NCBI GenBank assembly: GCA_024742355.1
Contig: JANSYM010000008.1
Span: 157,403 to 221,402, forward strand
Direction: 5' to 3'
Length of the DNA: 64,000 bases
Source of the DNA: Hyphomonadaceae bacterium
Lineage (GTDB): Bacteria > Pseudomonadota > Alphaproteobacteria > Caulobacterales > Hyphomonadaceae
Made by a program: the position numbers and the translations under genes. Below, piece by piece: positions 63,757-64,000 of the stretch (positions are counted from its first letter, which is position 1; each line of letters starts with the position of its first letter). The notes under the pieces are model-generated. The model searched no databases. It was not told the DNA's origin and saw only the letters and a list, made by a program, of their open reading frames with translations.

Positions 63757-64000
63757 CGCAGTCTGCGCGATTTGAGCCACCCGTCGACTACCCACGAAAC
63801 AACCCACAATTCAAAGACTTGGCGCCCCGCGAACGGCAATCATGTGGAAGAGACACAGTCTCCTGGCCTGCCCGATCTGACTGGCCCAACCGAAATGTTA
63901 GGATCGACGGTTGGTTTGTAGCGGCGTTCATGCCGCCTTCAACCTATAAGGCGGCATGAAGGTCGCGGGCAAGATGGTTCTGGGCGCGGGTGGTTCATAG
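63757..64000. other. Non-coding right edge after tRNA-Ser
   Basis: No convincing gene is visible in these 244 bases. A strong palindrome lies at 63927-63960. The last 45 bases form a 14-codon frame with a stop at the edge; it is not supported as a gene. Confidence 0.6.
63927..63960. repeat. 13-bp palindromic hairpin near the right edge
   Basis: TTCATGCCGCCTT (63927-63939) and AAGGCGGCATGAA (63948-63960) are perfect inverted arms with loop CAACCTAT. No T-run follows on either strand. It may be a repetitive extragenic palindrome. Confidence 0.65.

Noticed and set aside
63573..63839. Minus-strand frame containing EGIRTLDTLITYTPLAGE across the tRNA gene
   Set aside because: This is the familiar false gene antisense to tRNA-Ser; it has no independent support.

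Overview
The window looks like a chromosomal segment of an alphaproteobacterium near Caulobacterales, Maricaulales or Hyphomonadales (family-level placement is inference). Supporting signs are the high GC content, the bamD-recN-ligA and rnd-lptC-lptA-lptB-rpoN orders, a compact Entner-Doudoroff operon, hflK-hflC-DUF2065-degP, a phasin with a helix-hairpin-helix tail, and short or overlapping gene junctions. No prophage, insertion sequence, transposase, integrase or CRISPR array was seen.

Layout. 1-7.3 kb: ligA (cut by the left edge), recN, bamD, a Cro/CI-type regulator, a cation efflux protein and a phasin. 7.5-15.7 kb: a TPR protein, trxB and the zwf-edd-glk-eda-pyk operon taking glucose to pyruvate. 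15.7-21.1 kb: ilvI, an unknown membrane protein, ilvH and ilvC, preceded by a complete attenuator with a branched-chain-rich leader peptide; then miaA. 21.1-27.2 kb: serB, degP, a DUF2065 protein, hflC, hflK and mrp. 27.3-32.3 kb: a diguanylate cyclase, an AraC regulator with YHS, VOC and MAPEG genes, and a sigma-54 activator. 32.4-37.6 kb: a lipid block (hydrolase, wax ester synthase/DGAT, MFS pump, thiolase). 37.8-46.5 kb: a secreted papain-like protease with a YEATS-like tail, a zinc-finger protein, GST, a lone ABC ATPase, an ECF sigma factor with a membrane partner, nitroreductase, two DsbA-fold isomerase-like genes and a GGDEF-EAL protein. 46.5-55.6 kb: a lipoprotein, an old yellow enzyme, a desaturase pair, an Ada-like/glyoxalase operon, bfd, a ligase-associated exonuclease and a beta-lactamase-fold hydrolase. 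55.7-64 kb: the ligase-associated helicase, an AT-richer islet carrying three related hairpin repeats, rpoN, the lpt genes, rnd and tRNA-Ser.

Themes. Carbon flux runs through the Entner-Doudoroff operon into pyruvate, which feeds branched-chain synthesis. Lipid storage and turnover recurs (phasin, wax ester synthase, hydrolase, thiolase, desaturase), and two of these proteins carry histone-H1-like basic segments. Similar 16-base palindromes lie upstream of the thiolase and the desaturase pair, suggesting a shared lipid regulator. Envelope biogenesis and quality control (BamD, LptABC, DegP, HflKC) and DNA repair (LigA, RecN, Ada-like, exonuclease, helicase) are also well represented. The strongest candidates for follow-up are the ilv attenuator with the unknown gene inside the operon, the basic-tailed lipid proteins, the protease-YEATS fusion, and the repeat-punctuated islet after rpoN.
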